From assembly GCA_022361095.1 (NCBI GenBank), contig JAKSBO010001015.1, positions 1-6,408 on the forward strand: 6,408 bases of DNA. Reading direction: 5' to 3'. Shown here in pieces: positions 6,149-6,408 of the stretch. The position numbers and the translations under genes are program-made. This DNA is from Desulfobacterales bacterium (GTDB lineage: Bacteria; Desulfobacterota; Desulfobacteria; Desulfobacterales; Desulfobacteraceae). The notes below the pieces were generated by a model. The model saw only the letters and a program-made list of their open reading frames with translations, did no database searches and had not been told where the DNA came from. Numbering within the stretch: position 1 is the first letter of the stretch; each line of letters begins with the position of its first letter.

Positions 6149-6408
6149 CCGTGTAGGTATTCTTTAGTCAGATCTTCCTGGGGATTTTCAAACAATTCCT
6201 TGGTGGTGCCCATTTCAACAAGGTAGCCGGTACGCCCTCCCTTGGAGATGTCCACGGAAAAGAACGCCGTCTGGTCAGCCACACGGACGGCCTGTTGCAT
6301 ATTGTGGGTTACAATGGCAACGGTGAACTGCTTTTTCAGACCCACCATCAGCTCTTCAATCTGGCGGGTGGCAATGGGGTCCAGAGCGGAGCAGGGCTCG
6401 TCCAGGAG
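6136..6408 (-). CDS. pstB: Phosphate ABC transporter ATP-binding protein PstB, C-terminal part
   Basis: The last 90 codons of a - strand gene whose start lies beyond base 6408. PstB is the cytoplasmic ATPase of the high-affinity phosphate importer PstSCAB. The visible part opens inside Walker B (LLDEP), followed by the D-loop stretch [15 protein letters not shown], which is highly typical of PstB. The switch histidine lies in [15 protein letters not shown] (visible residue 35). The C-terminus has the family's [12 protein letters not shown] and [19 protein letters not shown] pattern. Full-length PstB is about 250-270 residues, so roughly a third is seen; Walker A and the signature are outside. 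The frame is intact to the TGA at 6138-6136. No phoU follows, although phoU often lies after pstB. The gene converges on ybhR and is functionally unrelated to the export operon. Its promoter is not in the window. Confidence 0.92.
   Translation of the reverse strand, partial: LLDEPCSALDPIATRQIEELMVGLKKQFTVAIVTHNMQQAVRVADQTAFFSVDISKGGRTGYLVEMGTTKELFENPQEDLTKEYLHGEFS

Noticed and set aside
5973..6167. Open frame of 64 codons after ybhR on the + strand
   Set aside because: It crosses the strong hairpin at 6071-6109 and runs into the antisense of pstB. It has an Arg-rich, unstructured tail, no clear ribosome binding site and no family resemblance.

Overview
The window holds one complete five-gene operon on the + strand, followed by the 3' end of a convergent gene on the - strand. 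The operon has the gene content and order of the E. coli cecR-ybhG-ybhF-ybhS-ybhR cluster. It encodes a TetR-family regulator, a periplasmic membrane fusion protein, an ATPase with two nucleotide-binding domains, and two ABC-2 type permeases. Identification rests on remembered family sequences and motifs; no database search was run.

The organism is a Gram-negative bacterium, because a membrane fusion protein bridges the inner and outer membranes. The GC-rich coding DNA, very AT-rich leader and style of the PstB C-terminus would suit a sulfate-reducing member of the Desulfobacterota (Desulfobacteraceae-like). That taxonomic guess is weak and rests on general impression.

Layout. Bases 1-146 are AT-rich non-coding DNA (about 20% GC over the first 120 bases). 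They carry a consensus -10 hexamer and a perfect 26-bp palindrome at 86-111, the likely operator of the regulator. Bases 147-809 encode cecR, 827-1840 ybhG, 1863-3683 ybhF, 3680-4822 ybhS and 4825-5946 ybhR. Gaps are 17 nt, 22 nt, a 4-nt ATGA overlap, and 2 nt, so the genes are almost certainly co-transcribed and partly translationally coupled. Bases 5947-6135 are non-coding and contain a strong hairpin at 6071-6109, a shared transcription end for the two converging units. Bases 6136-6408 on the - strand are the last 90 codons of pstB, the phosphate importer ATPase, which runs off the window.

How the genes work together (inference from family knowledge). YbhS and YbhR form a heterodimeric inner-membrane channel driven by the tandem ATPase YbhF. 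YbhG links it across the periplasm to an outer-membrane TolC-type channel not encoded here. CecR probably represses its own operon through the palindrome and releases it on binding a ligand. The substrate cannot be told from the sequence.

This is a known kind of system, not a new one. The points most worth a second look are the long palindrome, the asymmetric degeneration of the two ATP sites in YbhF, and a non-consensus residue in the YbhG hairpin-tip motif.
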